From Diacronema lutheri (Eukaryota; Haptophyta; Pavlovophyceae; Pavlovales; Pavlovaceae): a stretch of 64,000 bases of DNA. The notes beneath the pieces are model-generated. The model made no database searches, was not told where the DNA came from, and saw only the letters and a list, made by a program, of their open reading frames with translations. Below are positions 29,338 to 39,125 of the stretch, piece by piece (within the stretch, counting starts at the first letter, position 1; every line of letters begins with the position of its first letter). The stretch covers positions 124,001 to 188,000 of the forward strand of contig JAGTXO010000047.1 of NCBI GenBank assembly GCA_019448385.1, in the 5' to 3' direction. Made by a program: the position numbers and the translations under genes.

Positions 29338-30803
29338 ATGCTTGGCAAGGCCAAGGCCGAGGCCGCCGCGGCAGCGTTGGCGGCGGCCGCCAAAGCAAAG
29401 GTTGGCGTCTCGACGGTGGTGCGCGCGTCGGAGGACGTGATACGCCGTCGCCGCGTCGCCGCGCTGACCGATGCGGAGCGCGCGCAGGTGCGCGAGGTCT
29501 TTGATCGCGCGGACACGCTCCGCCGCGGCCGCGTCGACGGCGTCGAGGTGCGCGGCGCGCTACACGCACTTTCGGGCAAATGGATGTCGGACGAGGAGCT
29601 TGGCGTCTTCTGGGCCGAGCTCTCGCCTGACGGTGCTGAGACCATTGGCTTTGCTGAGTTCCTTCACGCGCTCGGGCCTACGATGTTCCCGCCGCAGTCG
29701 GTGCGCGTCGTGCAGGCAGTCGCGCTCCGCGCCAAGGAGGCAGCCAAGCCGCTGGCCGAGCAGGCCGGCGGGCGCGCCGCGGCGCTCGCGCACTTGACCA
29801 CCGAAGGCCTCGTCGCCAAGGTCCTCGACGCCGCCCGCAAGGCCGTGACGGCCGACGCGCTCGATCCGGACATGCCGCGCCCCTTGCGCTCGGCGGTCAC
29901 GTTCGTGCTCGGCGCGGTCTTCGCGGACGTGGAGGTGGAGGTGCGCGAGCACGTGCTCGGACTGCTGCACGGCCGCGCGCCGCCCGCACCGCCACCACCG
30001 CCCCGGCGCAACCCGCTCGCGCGCGCGCTGCATGGCTTGCGGGCAGCCATCCTGTACACGGCCAAGCCTTACGACCTTTCGGTCTGGAGGCAGCTGCGCT
30101 CGCCCGGCTTCTGGCTGCTCAAGGCGGTCTCGGTCTTCCCGCTGTACGGTGTGCAGCCCGCTTACTTCATACTCACTTTTTTACTGATCGACAAGGGCGA
30201 CGAGTGCCAGCTTGTCGACTTCATACTCACATTTAAGAGCTCTCAGTTCTTTTCGATCGGACTCATCGCGATGGCGCTCGGCGCGCTCTGGTGGGTGCAC
30301 GAGCGCAGCAGCGCGGCGCGGCGCGGACCGGGGCGGGCCAAAATCCCGGGTCACGCAGGCGGGTCGGGACAGGCCAAGGCCCCGGGTCACGCAGGCGGGT
30401 CGGGACAAGCGGCGCGTCTCGACAGTGCTCTGCGCGTCCCGGCGCGTGGGGTCTTCTCCTCCCGGACGCGACGGCTCACCGGACCACCGGACACGCTCGC
30501 ACGCATGCACACGCTCGCCCACGCTCCGCGCTGCACCCCCCCCCCCCCCGCGCGTGGCAGGTACTATTCGCTCGGCTGCGGCCTCATCTTTTTCGACGAG
30601 TCGTGGGCCGCATACGCCTTCCTTGCGCAGGTGCGCGCAGGCGCGGTCCGCTGCCCGCGCGAGCCCCTCTTCACACCTTCCCTCCCCCCCCCCCCCCCCC
30701 CTCCCTTCCCCTTGCCCATTTGCAATCCATTTCACGCCCCTGTTGATTGGTCGCCCTCACTGCCCTCCTACCCTTGACGCCAGCCACAAAGCAGCCCCCC
30801 TCC

Positions 30804-30842
<39 letters not shown>

Positions 30843-31563
30843 TTCCCTTTCCTGCCCTCCCCACCCTTGACGCCAGCCACAAGGCAGCCCCCCCCTAGCT
30901 CCCCCCCCCCCCCCCCCCTCCTTCACCCGCCTCCCCGCCAGGCGCACGCGCGCGCGCACACCGCGCGCGCAGGTTGTGACGGTGTGGGTGGCGTTCGCCC
31001 TCCTCCCCTTCTCGCGCGAGAAGGGGCGCGCGCGCGTCAAGCTTCCATCCGAACCCGACGAGACGGGCGAGCGCGCCGAATGCTGCGGGCGCGCCTATTT
31101 TCAAAATCGCGGCGGGCGCCTGCGCCCGCTCCTCGCGTACGAGTGTTGCGCGTTCGCCGTGTACGTAGGCCTCGTCGGCGTGGCGCTCGGCACGCGCCAG
31201 CCGTGGCCGCGCGTGGAGGAGACGATCTACTGGGCGCGCACGCTCTACGGCCTTCTCTCGGCACCATTCTTTTTTTTCGTCCTGCCCGTCGTCGGCGCCA
31301 TGCTGACGCATGCGCGCCCGACCGCGTACGATCGGCACGGGCGCTGCGTGCCCGTGTTGACACCAAAGGAGATGCGCGCGAGCCGGGAGGCGCGGCTTGC
31401 GGCCGCAGAGGCGGCGCGCGAGAAGGCGCGCGACGCGCGGGAGCTGCGCAGACGGAGCCGCAAGGGCGCGAAAGTGGCCGTCGTCGTCGAGGCAAGGCCC
31501 GTGCAGACGAATGGCGCGCACGTGGGCGACGAGCTCGTCGCGGCCGGCACGTCGAAGGCCTGA
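29338..31563 (+). CDS. EF-hand-like multispan membrane protein
   Basis: Exons 29338-30290, 30561-30630, 30973-31563; 537 residues. The N-terminal third has an EF-hand-pair layout (VREVFDRADTLRRGRVDGVE and VFWAELSPDGAETIGFAEFL), but several loop ligands are degenerate, so calcium binding is doubtful. The rest is membrane protein: FWLLKAVSVFPLYGVQPAYF, ILTFLLIDKGDECQLVDFIL, IGLIAMALGALW, a short second exon (YYSLGCGLIFFDESWAAYAF), VVTVWVAFALL, YECCAFAVYVGLVGVAL, and LLSAPFFFFVLPVVGAML, about six to seven segments, then a charged coiled-coil tail. The SVWRQLRSPGFWLL phrase seems family-specific, but I cannot name the family. Two 36-bp imperfect repeats and several C-runs lie in the introns. Confidence 0.75.
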
Positions 31564-31703
31564 AGAGAATTAATTCGCGATGCTGCACGGGCGATGCGGC
31601 AAATTGTGCCAAAATAATTTTCCCAAAAATATCATTGAAATGTTTTTCCTAAAAAGTAAAAAGTTGTAAAGGACAAAGGTCGGACGAAAGGCACCGCTGG
31701 AAA
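31564..31703. promoter_or_regulatory. AT-rich promoter island upstream of CAF16-like gene
   Basis: 140 bp between two plus-strand genes, strikingly AT-rich for this window (AATTAATTCG, AAAATAATTTTCCC, AAAAAGTAAAAAGTTG). It may hold the 3' processing signal of the upstream gene and the promoter of the downstream one. Confidence 0.5.
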
Positions 31704-33446
31704 ATGGCGCCCCACGAGGACGCCGTCGCCGTCGAGCTCCGCGGCCTCTCCTTTGCGTACGCGCACGGCGCGCCACCGGTGGTCGCCGGCGCAAGCCTTG
31801 TCGTCCGCCGTGGGGCGCGCCTCGTCCTCGTGGGTCTCAACGGCGCGGGCAAGTCAACGCTCATGTCGCTCATGGCCGGCAAGCGCCGGCCGACGGGCGG
31901 GTGCGCGCTCGCGCTTGGCGAGGACGCCTTCGAGTCGACGGCGCTGGCGAACCGCGTCACGTTTGTGACGAACGAGTGGGTCCTTCCGGTCAGCGTGCCT
32001 GTCGCCGAGCTCGTCGCCTCCGCGGCCGTGGGCGTCGACGCGCGCCGCGTGCGCGAGCTCGTCGACGCGCTCGACGCGGGCCCGCTTCTCACCAAGGATG
32101 CCGGCGCGCTCTCGGACGGGCAGCGGCGGCGCGTGCAGCTGCTGTGCACGCTGCTGCCGCCGCGCGAGCTCATCCTCCTCGACGAGGTCACCAACTCGCT
32201 CGACGTGCTCGCGCGCGCGCGCCTGCTCGACTGGCTTCGCGACGCTGAGTCGAAAGGACGCGGCGCGACCGTTATTTTCTGCTCGCACATTTTCGATGGG
32301 CTGGACGGGTGGGCGACGGACGTGGCGCACGTCGACGCGGGCGCGATCGCGCACGCCCTGCCCGCCTCCCGCCTCCCGCCTGGCTCGCCGCTCCACGCGA
32401 CTGTCGCCGCATGGCTCGCGGTCGACCGCGCCGCAGCCGAGCGCTCGCCCGCGCGCCGTGCGGCAGCCGAGGCGGGCGCGGTGGCGCTCGAGCGAATCCT
32501 TGCTCAGGCGGCGGCACGTGGCGCGGCACGCGGCGTGGGCGCGGCAGGCGTCAGGCACCGCGCCGACGCCGCGCTCGGCAGCGCACGCGGCGGCGCCGGC
32601 GCGCGCGCCGCGCCTGCGACAGCCGCGGGCGACGGCGCCAGGGACACGGACGGCAACGAAGGAGCGCCCCTTTTGAATTGCCCCCCCAACGTGGGCGGCG
32701 GAGCGAAGGAGCGCGGTGCGCACGGCGGTGGCGCGTGTAAGAAGCCTCGGCCGGACTCCACGGCAAGCGAATGGGCGGTGGGCACGGCGGCCGCGGCCGC
32801 AGGCGCAGGCGCAGGTGGCGGCCGCGGCGGCGGCGGCGGCGGCGCTTGCGTGGGCGCTGGCGAGGCGGCTGCGCGCGCGCCGATCGCCACACCGCAGCCA
32901 CCGCCGGCGCCGCCGTCCGCGAGCGCGAGCGCGGACGGGCGCGACGACGCGCCCGACGCGCCGTACGCGGTGTCCGCCGTGCGAGCGGCCGCGGCGCGCG
33001 GCGGCCAGCCTGCGCCCGGCGCGGCGTCGGGCCGGGCGCGCCTCGCGCGGCAGCTCGCCCCGGACGCCGAGCGCATGCAGCGGCCGCTGAGCGCCGCGCT
33101 TCGCGCCGTTGGGGACGGCGCGCGCGCGTGCGCGCACGCCGTCGACGATGGCGACGCCGGCGCGCTCGCGGCGGCGCGCGCGCGGCTGACGCAGCTGTGG
33201 GCGCAGACGCAGCTCGCGCTGGCCGCATTTGAAAAGGCCGCCGCGTTTGAAAAGGGCGGCGACGCGGGCGCGCCGTCAGCCGGCGGCGGCGCGCGGCGCG
33301 CCGCGGACGCCGGCGGCGCGCGCGAGCTGCCGTTCGGCTGGGGAGCGCGGCAGGTGACGCTCGGCGAGGAGGAGCTGTTGAGCCGCGGGGTGATCGCCCC
33401 GCTGCCCGGCCGCGCGGCCGCTGGCACGGCCGCGAGCGGTCCTTGA
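31704..33446 (+). CDS. CAF16-like ABC-type ATPase (ABCI family) with long disordered tail
   Basis: Single exon, 580 residues. The first 250 residues are one nucleotide-binding domain: Walker A GLNGAGKST (44-52), signature LSDGQRRRVQLL (136-147), Walker B ELILLDEV (155-162), switch His in CSHIFDGLDGW. The phrases LSDGQ.RRVQL, DEVT.SLDV.ARARLL and HIFDGL..W are characteristic of the CAF16/ABCI19-21 group, soluble ABC proteins without membrane domains; yeast CAF16 associates with the CCR4-NOT complex. The C-terminal 330 residues are Ala/Gly/Pro-rich and probably disordered apart from a short helical stretch with two tandem AFEKAA/AFEKGG units near residue 512. Soluble nuclear or cytosolic location is inferred. 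Confidence 0.85.
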   Translation: MAPHEDAVAVELRGLSFAYAHGAPPVVAGASLVVRRGARLVLVGLNGAGKSTLMSLMAGKRRPTGGCALALGEDAFESTALANRVTFVTNEWVLPVSVPVAELVASAAVGVDARRVRELVDALDAGPLLTKDAGALSDGQRRRVQLLCTLLPPRELILLDEVTNSLDVLARARLLDWLRDAESKGRGATVIFCSHIFDGLDGWATDVAHVDAGAIAHALPASRLPPGSPLHATVAAWLAVDRAAAERSPARRAAAEAGAVALERILAQAAARGAARGVGAAGVRHRADAALGSARGGAGARAAPATAAGDGARDTDGNEGAPLLNCPPNVGGGAKERGAHGGGACKKPRPDSTASEWAVGTAAAAAGAGAGGGRGGGGGGACVGAGEAAARAPIATPQPPPAPPSASASADGRDDAPDAPYAVSAVRAAAARGGQPAPGAASGRARLARQLAPDAERMQRPLSAALRAVGDGARACAHAVDDGDAGALAAARARLTQLWAQTQLALAAFEKAAAFEKGGDAGAPSAGGGARRAADAGGARELPFGWGARQVTLGEEELLSRGVIAPLPGRAAAGTAASGP

Positions 33447-33536
33447 CGACAGTCCGCGCAGGAGGGGAACCTCAAAACGCGGAAGAATCTACAAATGCCC
33501 CCCCCCTCCCCCCAACCCCCTCCGCGCGTGCCGAGC

Positions 33537-34337
33537 CTAGCGCGTCCACTGCGCCGCGCCGACGGGCGTCTGCACCGCGACCGTGATGTCACCATGCACC
33601 TGCGTGATGCACGAGAGCCGGTAGCTCGGCGGGTTCTCGCGCAGCGTGGAGGACTCGTCGATCGAGCGGCGCGAGCACGCGTCGAGGCCGGCGGTCACGT
33701 CGACGATGCACGAGCCGCACAGCTGCTTGCCCGAGCAGTTGGTCCAGCGCGTGAAGGAGCGGTACACGTTGATCTTGCGCGCGACCAGCTCGTCACGCAG
33801 GTTGCAGCCAGCCTTTGCGGTGAAGACGACGTCGGGCAGGCCTTGCTGGACGACGCGGATGGTGACCGTCGACGGGCCCGCGGCGAAGCCGACCTCACGC
33901 TGCAGCTCGGCGCGCGAACCGCGGAAGAGCGTCAGGAGCACCTCGTCGCCGCCCGCGCTCGCGATCAGGTCCGTCGTCTCGGCGACCGTCGCGCCGACCA
34001 CGGACGTGCGGCCGACACCGAGGAGCTGGTCGCCGACAGCGATCTGGCCATTGAGCTCGGCCGCACCGCCCGGCACGAGCGCGAACACGTACGGCCAGCG
34101 CAGGCTCAGGTCGCACCCGATGTCGATCCCGGTGCGCCTGCCGATCGAGACCTCGTACACGCGCGGGTCGTCGCCCGCCTCCGCCCCGGCGTTGGCGGGC
34201 GCGGTTGCGGCGACAACCGCGCGGCCACGCAATGCCGAGGCGTGACGCGTGAGCGCGGCCGGCGCTCCGCGCAGCGCCGCCGCACCGCACAGGTTCAGCG
34301 CCGCGAGCCACGCGAGAGCCGCTCCGCCGCGCGCCAT
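33537..34337 (-). CDS. PDZ - 2Fe-2S ferredoxin fusion protein, probably plastid
   Basis: Single exon, 266 residues. MARGGAALAWLAALNLCGAA is signal-peptide-like, followed by ALRGAPAAL and a basic stretch, fitting a bipartite plastid presequence. Residues about 58-143 form a PDZ-like domain (WPYVFALVPGGAAELNGQIA, VGDQLLGVGRTSV). Residues 155-262 are ferredoxin-like with C201, C207, C210 (NCSGKQLCGSC, C-x5-C-x2-C) and C243 (SYRLSCITQV). The PDZ-ferredoxin order and the NCSGKxxCGSC motif recall NDH-complex-associated PNSB3/NDF4-type and related thylakoid proteins, which is inference. It is head-to-head with the class II aldolase gene at 23 bp. Confidence 0.75.
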   Translation of the reverse strand: MARGGAALAWLAALNLCGAAALRGAPAALTRHASALRGRAVVAATAPANAGAEAGDDPRVYEVSIGRRTGIDIGCDLSLRWPYVFALVPGGAAELNGQIAVGDQLLGVGRTSVVGATVAETTDLIASAGGDEVLLTLFRGSRAELQREVGFAAGPSTVTIRVVQQGLPDVVFTAKAGCNLRDELVARKINVYRSFTRWTNCSGKQLCGSCIVDVTAGLDACSRRSIDESSTLRENPPSYRLSCITQVHGDITVAVQTPVGAAQWTR

Positions 34338-34360
34338 TTCCCCTCGGCCGACCACGCACG
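34338..34360. promoter_or_regulatory. 23-bp divergent spacer
   Basis: Only 23 bp separate the start codons of the PDZ-ferredoxin and class II aldolase genes. Core promoter elements must therefore lie within one or both coding regions, or the transcripts overlap at their 5' ends. Confidence 0.6.
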
Positions 34361-35110
34361 ATGGCGGAGGAGGCGCTCGTGCGGCAGGCGCGCATCGACC
34401 TCGCGGCGGTGTACCGGTTGCTCGACCGGATGGGTCTGAACGAGGGTATCTGCAACCACCTGACCGCGCTCGTGCCGGGCACGCGCGACCGCTTCCTCTG
34501 CATCCGCTACGGCCTCCTGTGGTCCGAGGTGACCGCGTCCAACCTCGTGCTCCTCGACTCGGCCGGCCGCATCCTCGAGGGCGAGGGTCCGATCGAGACG
34601 ACGGCCTTCGAGATCCACCGCGCGATCCACCAGGCAGACCCGGTGCGCTACGCCTGCGTGCTGCACACGCACATGCCCCGGGCCTCCGCCCTCTGCTGCC
34701 TCGAGCCGATGGCGCTGCGCATGGTCCACCAGAATTCGTGTCGCTTCTTCCGCGACGTGGCGTACGACGCCGAGTTCCGCGGGCTCGTGCTCGACGCGGC
34801 GGAGGGAGCACGCATCGCGTCCGCGCTCGGCGGCAAGAGCGTCCTCTTCCACCGCGCGCACGGCGTCATCGTCTGCGGCCCGACTATCGCGGCGGCGTTT
34901 GACGCGCTGTACTACCTCGAGCGCGCGGCCGAGGTCCAGCTGCTCGCGATGGGCGCGCTCGGAGCGGGCACGGCGCTCGCGCTCATCAGCGACGAGACGG
35001 CGGCAGTGGTCAAGGCGCAAATGGACGCGGGCAAGGCCGAGTGGGCGGCGCAGCATCTCGACGCGCAGAAACGCGGGCTCGCGCGTGCCGACCCGTCGTT
35101 CTGCGAATAA
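34361..35110 (+). CDS. Class II aldolase/adducin-domain protein
   Basis: Single exon, 249 residues, the usual size of the family. Zinc-site motifs are present: LHTHMP gives His102 and His104, and FHRAHGVIVCG gives His167, with an upstream acidic residue in EGPIETTAFEIH. LNEGICNHLTALVPG near the N-terminus is the phosphate-binding part. The family includes fuculose- and ribulose-phosphate aldolases/epimerases, MtnB and adducin heads; the NEGICNHLT variant and lack of a lid place it with the uncharacterised eukaryotic/proteobacterial branch, and the substrate cannot be told. There is no targeting peptide, so it is cytosolic by inference. It ends tail-to-tail with the methyltransferase gene. Confidence 0.85.
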   Translation: MAEEALVRQARIDLAAVYRLLDRMGLNEGICNHLTALVPGTRDRFLCIRYGLLWSEVTASNLVLLDSAGRILEGEGPIETTAFEIHRAIHQADPVRYACVLHTHMPRASALCCLEPMALRMVHQNSCRFFRDVAYDAEFRGLVLDAAEGARIASALGGKSVLFHRAHGVIVCGPTIAAAFDALYYLERAAEVQLLAMGALGAGTALALISDETAAVVKAQMDAGKAEWAAQHLDAQKRGLARADPSFCE

Positions 35111-35220
35111 CGACGCCTTGACCTCTCTCGTTGACCAGCAGGGGGGGAAGGAGACGTATAGAGTACACGTTATGCATCCCCTCGCGGTGAGGGGGGACCG
35201 CTGTGGTGTGGCGCTCGATG

Positions 35221-36138
35221 TCAATAGAGCGGGCCCGGCTTGCGGCACATGAAGATGCCCCAAGCGAAGACGGCGTGCGCGCGCTGCACGTTGACGCGCT
35301 GCGTGAGCGAGCCAAGCCACTTGTCCAGGTACTCGGCCGGCACGCCCTCGCCGAGCATGTCCGCGCGGTGCGCGTGGATCTGCGCGACCATTTTTTCAAA
35401 GTAGGTTGCGAGGTGCCCCGAGAGGTCGACGAAGGAGACGTCGGCGAAGCCGGCGGCGGCGAGCATCGCGCGGTACTCGGCCGGCCGCGCCATCCTGGTC
35501 GTCGCGTTCCGGTCGGTGAAGTCTTTGAGCGCCTTCTCGTCCGCGCCGTCCGCGCCCATGATGTCCGTGAACGCGAGAGCGCCGCCAGGCTCGAGGCACG
35601 CGAAGAGCTCGGCGAGCAGCGAGGGCTTGGAGGCCGCGTGGCAGAGCACCTCGCACGAGACGACGTGGCTGAATCGGCCGGCCCACTCGCGAGGCAGCCC
35701 GAGGTTGAAGTCGAGCAGCCGCACCTCGTTGCGCGCACCGACGCCGAGCGCGTGCGCCTCGGCCTCGTTCATCGCGTTCTGCGCGGGCGAGATGTTGGCG
35801 CCGACGACGCGCGCGGCGTCGAAGCGGGCGAGGAGCTGGTGGGAGAGACCGCCGTGTCCCGAGCCCAGGTCTAGCACCACGCTCCCCGCGCGTACCGGCC
35901 GCATCCACTCGAGCGCCGTCAGCAGCCGCGCGTTGGTCTCCTTGGATGCCGCGTAGACGCCGTCGTCGGCGGAGCGGAAGACGCCGTAGTGGATGTCAAG
36001 GCCACCGCCGCCCATCACGTAACGGTAGAATACGCGCGCATGCGCCACGTCGTACTGCTCGACCACCTTGGCCGCCACCTCCTGCTCTGCGAACTGCTGC
36101 CCGTCGAAATCGCCGCTCGTCGCCATGCCTCGCATCAT
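35221..36138 (-). CDS. SAM-dependent methyltransferase, sarcosine/dimethylglycine N-methyltransferase-like
   Basis: Single exon, 305 residues; ATGs at 36138, 36135 and 36126 are all possible. Motif I is VVLDLGSGHGGLSHQLLA, with NISPAQNAMNEAEA as the acidic-loop region and LEPGGALAFTDIMGAD as the post-motif strand. The upstream phrase YDVAHARVFYRYVMGGGGLD followed by IHYGVF is typical of sarcosine/dimethylglycine methyltransferases (final steps of glycine to betaine) and close relatives. A glycine-betaine role would fit a marine alga, but related enzymes methylate other small amines or acids. No targeting sequence. It is head-to-head with the ketopantoate reductase gene, 185 bp apart. Confidence 0.8.
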   Translation of the reverse strand: MMRGMATSGDFDGQQFAEQEVAAKVVEQYDVAHARVFYRYVMGGGGLDIHYGVFRSADDGVYAASKETNARLLTALEWMRPVRAGSVVLDLGSGHGGLSHQLLARFDAARVVGANISPAQNAMNEAEAHALGVGARNEVRLLDFNLGLPREWAGRFSHVVSCEVLCHAASKPSLLAELFACLEPGGALAFTDIMGADGADEKALKDFTDRNATTRMARPAEYRAMLAAAGFADVSFVDLSGHLATYFEKMVAQIHAHRADMLGEGVPAEYLDKWLGSLTQRVNVQRAHAVFAWGIFMCRKPGPLY

Positions 36139-36323
36139 TGCCCCTATTCTTCCAATCTTTTTTCAAAACTGAGCTCTGGAACGGCCTAGCCGACCAATCA
36201 AACGCGGCTGACATCGGAAGCATCTTGACCTGGTCCACGGACAGGAGGAAACTGTTCGGTCGGCCCGAGGAACAGCGCGCCGCGAACGCGAGAGCGAGAT
36301 CGAGAGGGCCGCGCGAGGCGTGG

Positions 36324-37616
36324 ATGGTCCATTTGGTCGTGGGGGGGGGCATTGTTGGCACCTTCCTCGCATCGACGCTCGCCAAGAACGGTGGCCGCGT
36401 GCTGCTCAAGGCGCGCTCGGCGCTGCGCAAGGAGGCGGCGCTCGTCGCCGCCAAGGCGGGCGTCGAGGTCGTGCAGAGCTTCGAGCCGGTGGTGGAGCGG
36501 CTGCGCACGGGCGCGCTGCCGCAGCTTGACGCCATCTTTATCGCGACGAAGACCTACTCCCTCGCCGAGGCCGCCGAGCAGCTCGCGTGCGCCGGCCCCG
36601 CGCTGCGGCCGCGGCTCGCGACGATCGGCTGCTACAACGGGCACGTGCTCGGCGTTGAAGCGCTCTTCGAAGAGGCGGTGGGCGGGCCGTTCTGCAAATC
36701 GCTCGTGCCGGGCGGGTACACCTTTCGCGCCGACGGCTCCGGCTTCGACGTGACCAACGCCGGCCAAAAGTGGTCGCTCCTCTCGACGCGCCCCGAGATG
36801 CGCGAGCTCGCGCGCGACATGACGCGCCTCGGCGTCGCGACCGTCACGGGCGGCTTCGAGGCGGACGCGCGCAAGTATCTGGTGAATACGACGGCCAACC
36901 TCGTCTCGGTCATCTCCAACACCAACTGCCACGGCCTCGTCTCCAACGTCGCATTGCTCAACCGCATGCGTCACATCTTCCGCGAGGCTGTTACGGTCCT
37001 GCGCGCATCGCCCGTCCACGCCTCGCACATGCCCGCCGACGTGAGCCTCGACGAGCTGGAGGAGCAGGTGCTCTCGGGCATCGCCTCGTACGGCGCGCAC
37101 TACCCCTCCTCGTGCAAGGACTTCCGCGCGGGCAGGCCCGTCGAGGTCGACTCTCTCAACGGCTATATCGTCTCGATCGGCCGCCAGCTCGGCATCCCCA
37201 CGCCCTTCAACGCGGCCGTCGTCGACGACGTTCGGATCGTGCTCGCGCAGGCGGACTCGTTGCTGAGCGGGGCGTTCGACACGGCCGCGCAGCCGCTGCC
37301 TCCGCCGCCTATGCCCTTCGCCGCAGACGCCATCCTGTCGACCCTCCGCGTGCCGCGCCGCTTCAATATTACACCGGGCGCGCTGCAGCGCGCGAGCCTC
37401 ACACTCGGCGCCGAGGCCGGCGCGCTGCAGGCGCGGTTGCAGGCGGGCATCAAGAAGCAGCAGTCCGCCTTCTCGCACCAGCCCGCCGTCGCGCTCTGCT
37501 CGCGCGCCGCCGGCGGCGCGGCCGGCGGCGGGCGGCGCGGCGACGGCGGCGCGGCGGTCGGCGCGGCCGGCGGCGCGGCGGTCGGCGCGGCCGGCAACGC
37601 GTTGGCGACGCACTGA
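36324..37616 (+). CDS. panE: 2-dehydropantoate 2-reductase (ketopantoate reductase)
   Basis: Single exon, 430 residues from the ATG at 36324. The start VHLVVGGGIVGTFLASTLAK is a Rossmann GxGxxG-type NADPH site (GGGIVG). FIATKTYSL follows where the family has its conserved Lys, and LVNTTANLVSVISNTNCHGL matches the N-terminus of the C-terminal domain. SCKDFRAGRPVEVDSLNGYI and IGRQLGIPTPFNA are the strongest signatures of ApbA/PanE, with catalytic Lys and substrate Asn/Ser positions present. The enzyme reduces ketopantoate to pantoate in vitamin B5/CoA synthesis. The last 40 residues are an Ala/Gly-rich tail coded by imperfect GCGGCCGGCGGCGCGG repeats, not part of the family. Confidence 0.87.
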   Translation: MVHLVVGGGIVGTFLASTLAKNGGRVLLKARSALRKEAALVAAKAGVEVVQSFEPVVERLRTGALPQLDAIFIATKTYSLAEAAEQLACAGPALRPRLATIGCYNGHVLGVEALFEEAVGGPFCKSLVPGGYTFRADGSGFDVTNAGQKWSLLSTRPEMRELARDMTRLGVATVTGGFEADARKYLVNTTANLVSVISNTNCHGLVSNVALLNRMRHIFREAVTVLRASPVHASHMPADVSLDELEEQVLSGIASYGAHYPSSCKDFRAGRPVEVDSLNGYIVSIGRQLGIPTPFNAAVVDDVRIVLAQADSLLSGAFDTAAQPLPPPPMPFAADAILSTLRVPRRFNITPGALQRASLTLGAEAGALQARLQAGIKKQQSAFSHQPAVALCSRAAGGAAGGGRRGDGGAAVGAAGGAAVGAAGNALATH

Positions 37617-38593
37617 AGGCATGTCGACGCGCAGGGCACGCCCGTCGCATTGCGCCCGCCGCGCGCCGCGCCGCGCGCCGCGCCGCGCCGCCGCGCGGCG
37701 GGCAGCGGCACCGGCGCACGGCGCGGCGCGGCGCGGCGCGGCGCGGCGCGGCGCGGCGCGGCGCGGCGCGGCGCGGCGCGGCGCGGGCGGCGCGGGCGGC
37801 GCCCGACGCGGCGCGCGGTGCGGCGCGCGGCACGGCGCGCCGCTTGTACACTCCCGAAACACCGAAACACTGAAACACGATGCATTTATTACGCCCGCCG
37901 CACCGCGTGCGGGCGTGGCGTGCGCTCGGCGCGCGGCGCGGCGCGGCTTCGTCGCGACGGTCCGAGCGTGCGCGCACACGACAACCTGGGCGGGGGGACC
38001 GGGGGGGGGGGGGGGGGGGGGGGGAGGGGGGGGGAGGTGGGCTTTCGGGAGAGGGGTGGGGGTGGGGTGGGGGGCGGGGGGGGGGGGGGGGGGGAGGGGG
38101 GGGGGGTTCGGGATTTTGGTTGGCAGGGCTTGGGAGGAGGCGCCCGAGCGACGGGGGCTGGCGCGTGGGCCCGCGGGGGTGTCGTGGTTGCACGGCCGTG
38201 CGGGGCGGGACGAGGCGACGGGAACGTGCCAGACGCCAAACCCGACAGGTCAGGCCCCCCCCCTCGATGCACAGTGCAGCCGCGGCGTGGCCTGGCTCGC
38301 GCGTGCTCCGCTGATGGGGTGGCGCGCCTGGGGGCCGCGTGCCCAACGCCGTCCGACATGTCCGACCTGTCCGACCTGTCCGACCTTCCAGGCTCCTCCT
38401 GGACCCGCCTGTCGCCAAGCCGCCTACCACCGGACTCTCGCCGCCATCGCCTCCACCCGCCTGCTTGCCCCGCCCCCCCGCCCCCCCCCCCCCCCCCCCC
38501 CCCCCCCCATGCCCCCCCCCCCCCCCCCCCCAACCGCTACGAACCCGCCCCGCAGCCCCTGCGATGCGTTCGGCCGGACCCGATGCTCGTTGG

Positions 38594-38630
<37 letters not shown>

Positions 38631-38855
38631 GACCCCCCGGACCCCCCGGACCCCCCTTCTTCTTCCCTCACCCAGCCACCTGTCATTCGCCCAACCCCGA
38701 ACGGACTTCCAAGTCTGTACAAACTGGGTCCAAAGTTCGAATCAGCAGCGCGTGCTCTGTCACACCCACTGTCCGAGTGGGACCGGCGGCCCGGGTCGTG
38801 AGCGGACCAAGAGTCCGGCGTGCGGAGTCGGACCGTCCGGCTCGCTGAGTCCGGC
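37617..38855. other. 1.2-kb convergent intergenic region of simple sequence
   Basis: Between the stops of the ketopantoate reductase and OEP61-like genes. It holds a (GGCGC)n tract (about 37722-37791), G-rich runs (37991-38110), C-rich runs (about 38476-38530 and 38597-38628), and short TGTCCGACC repeats (38360-38390). Plus and minus ORFs here are translations of simple repeats; no gene is supported. Confidence 0.6.
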
Positions 38856-39091
38856 TCAGAAAAGCGACGTGACGTGCCCGAGGATCAGGGCGGCGAGCAG
38901 CGCGGTGAGCGCGGCGGTGAGGCGCGCGAGCGGCGTGCCCGCGCTCACCAGCTGCATCGCGCTTCTCCTCGGCTGCGCGTACACGTCGCGCGCGGCGGCC
39001 TTGAGCCAGTTGAACATTTTGAGCGCCTTGGCGGCGCGGCCCAGCCAGCGGTGCATTGTTTCGGGCGAAACCTTTGCGAGTTGCTCCTGTG

Positions 39092-39125
<34 letters not shown>

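Noticed and set aside
38735-38743. GTTCGAATC, a T-loop-like sequence suggesting a tRNA
   Set aside because: No acceptor stem, D-loop or anticodon arm can be paired around it.
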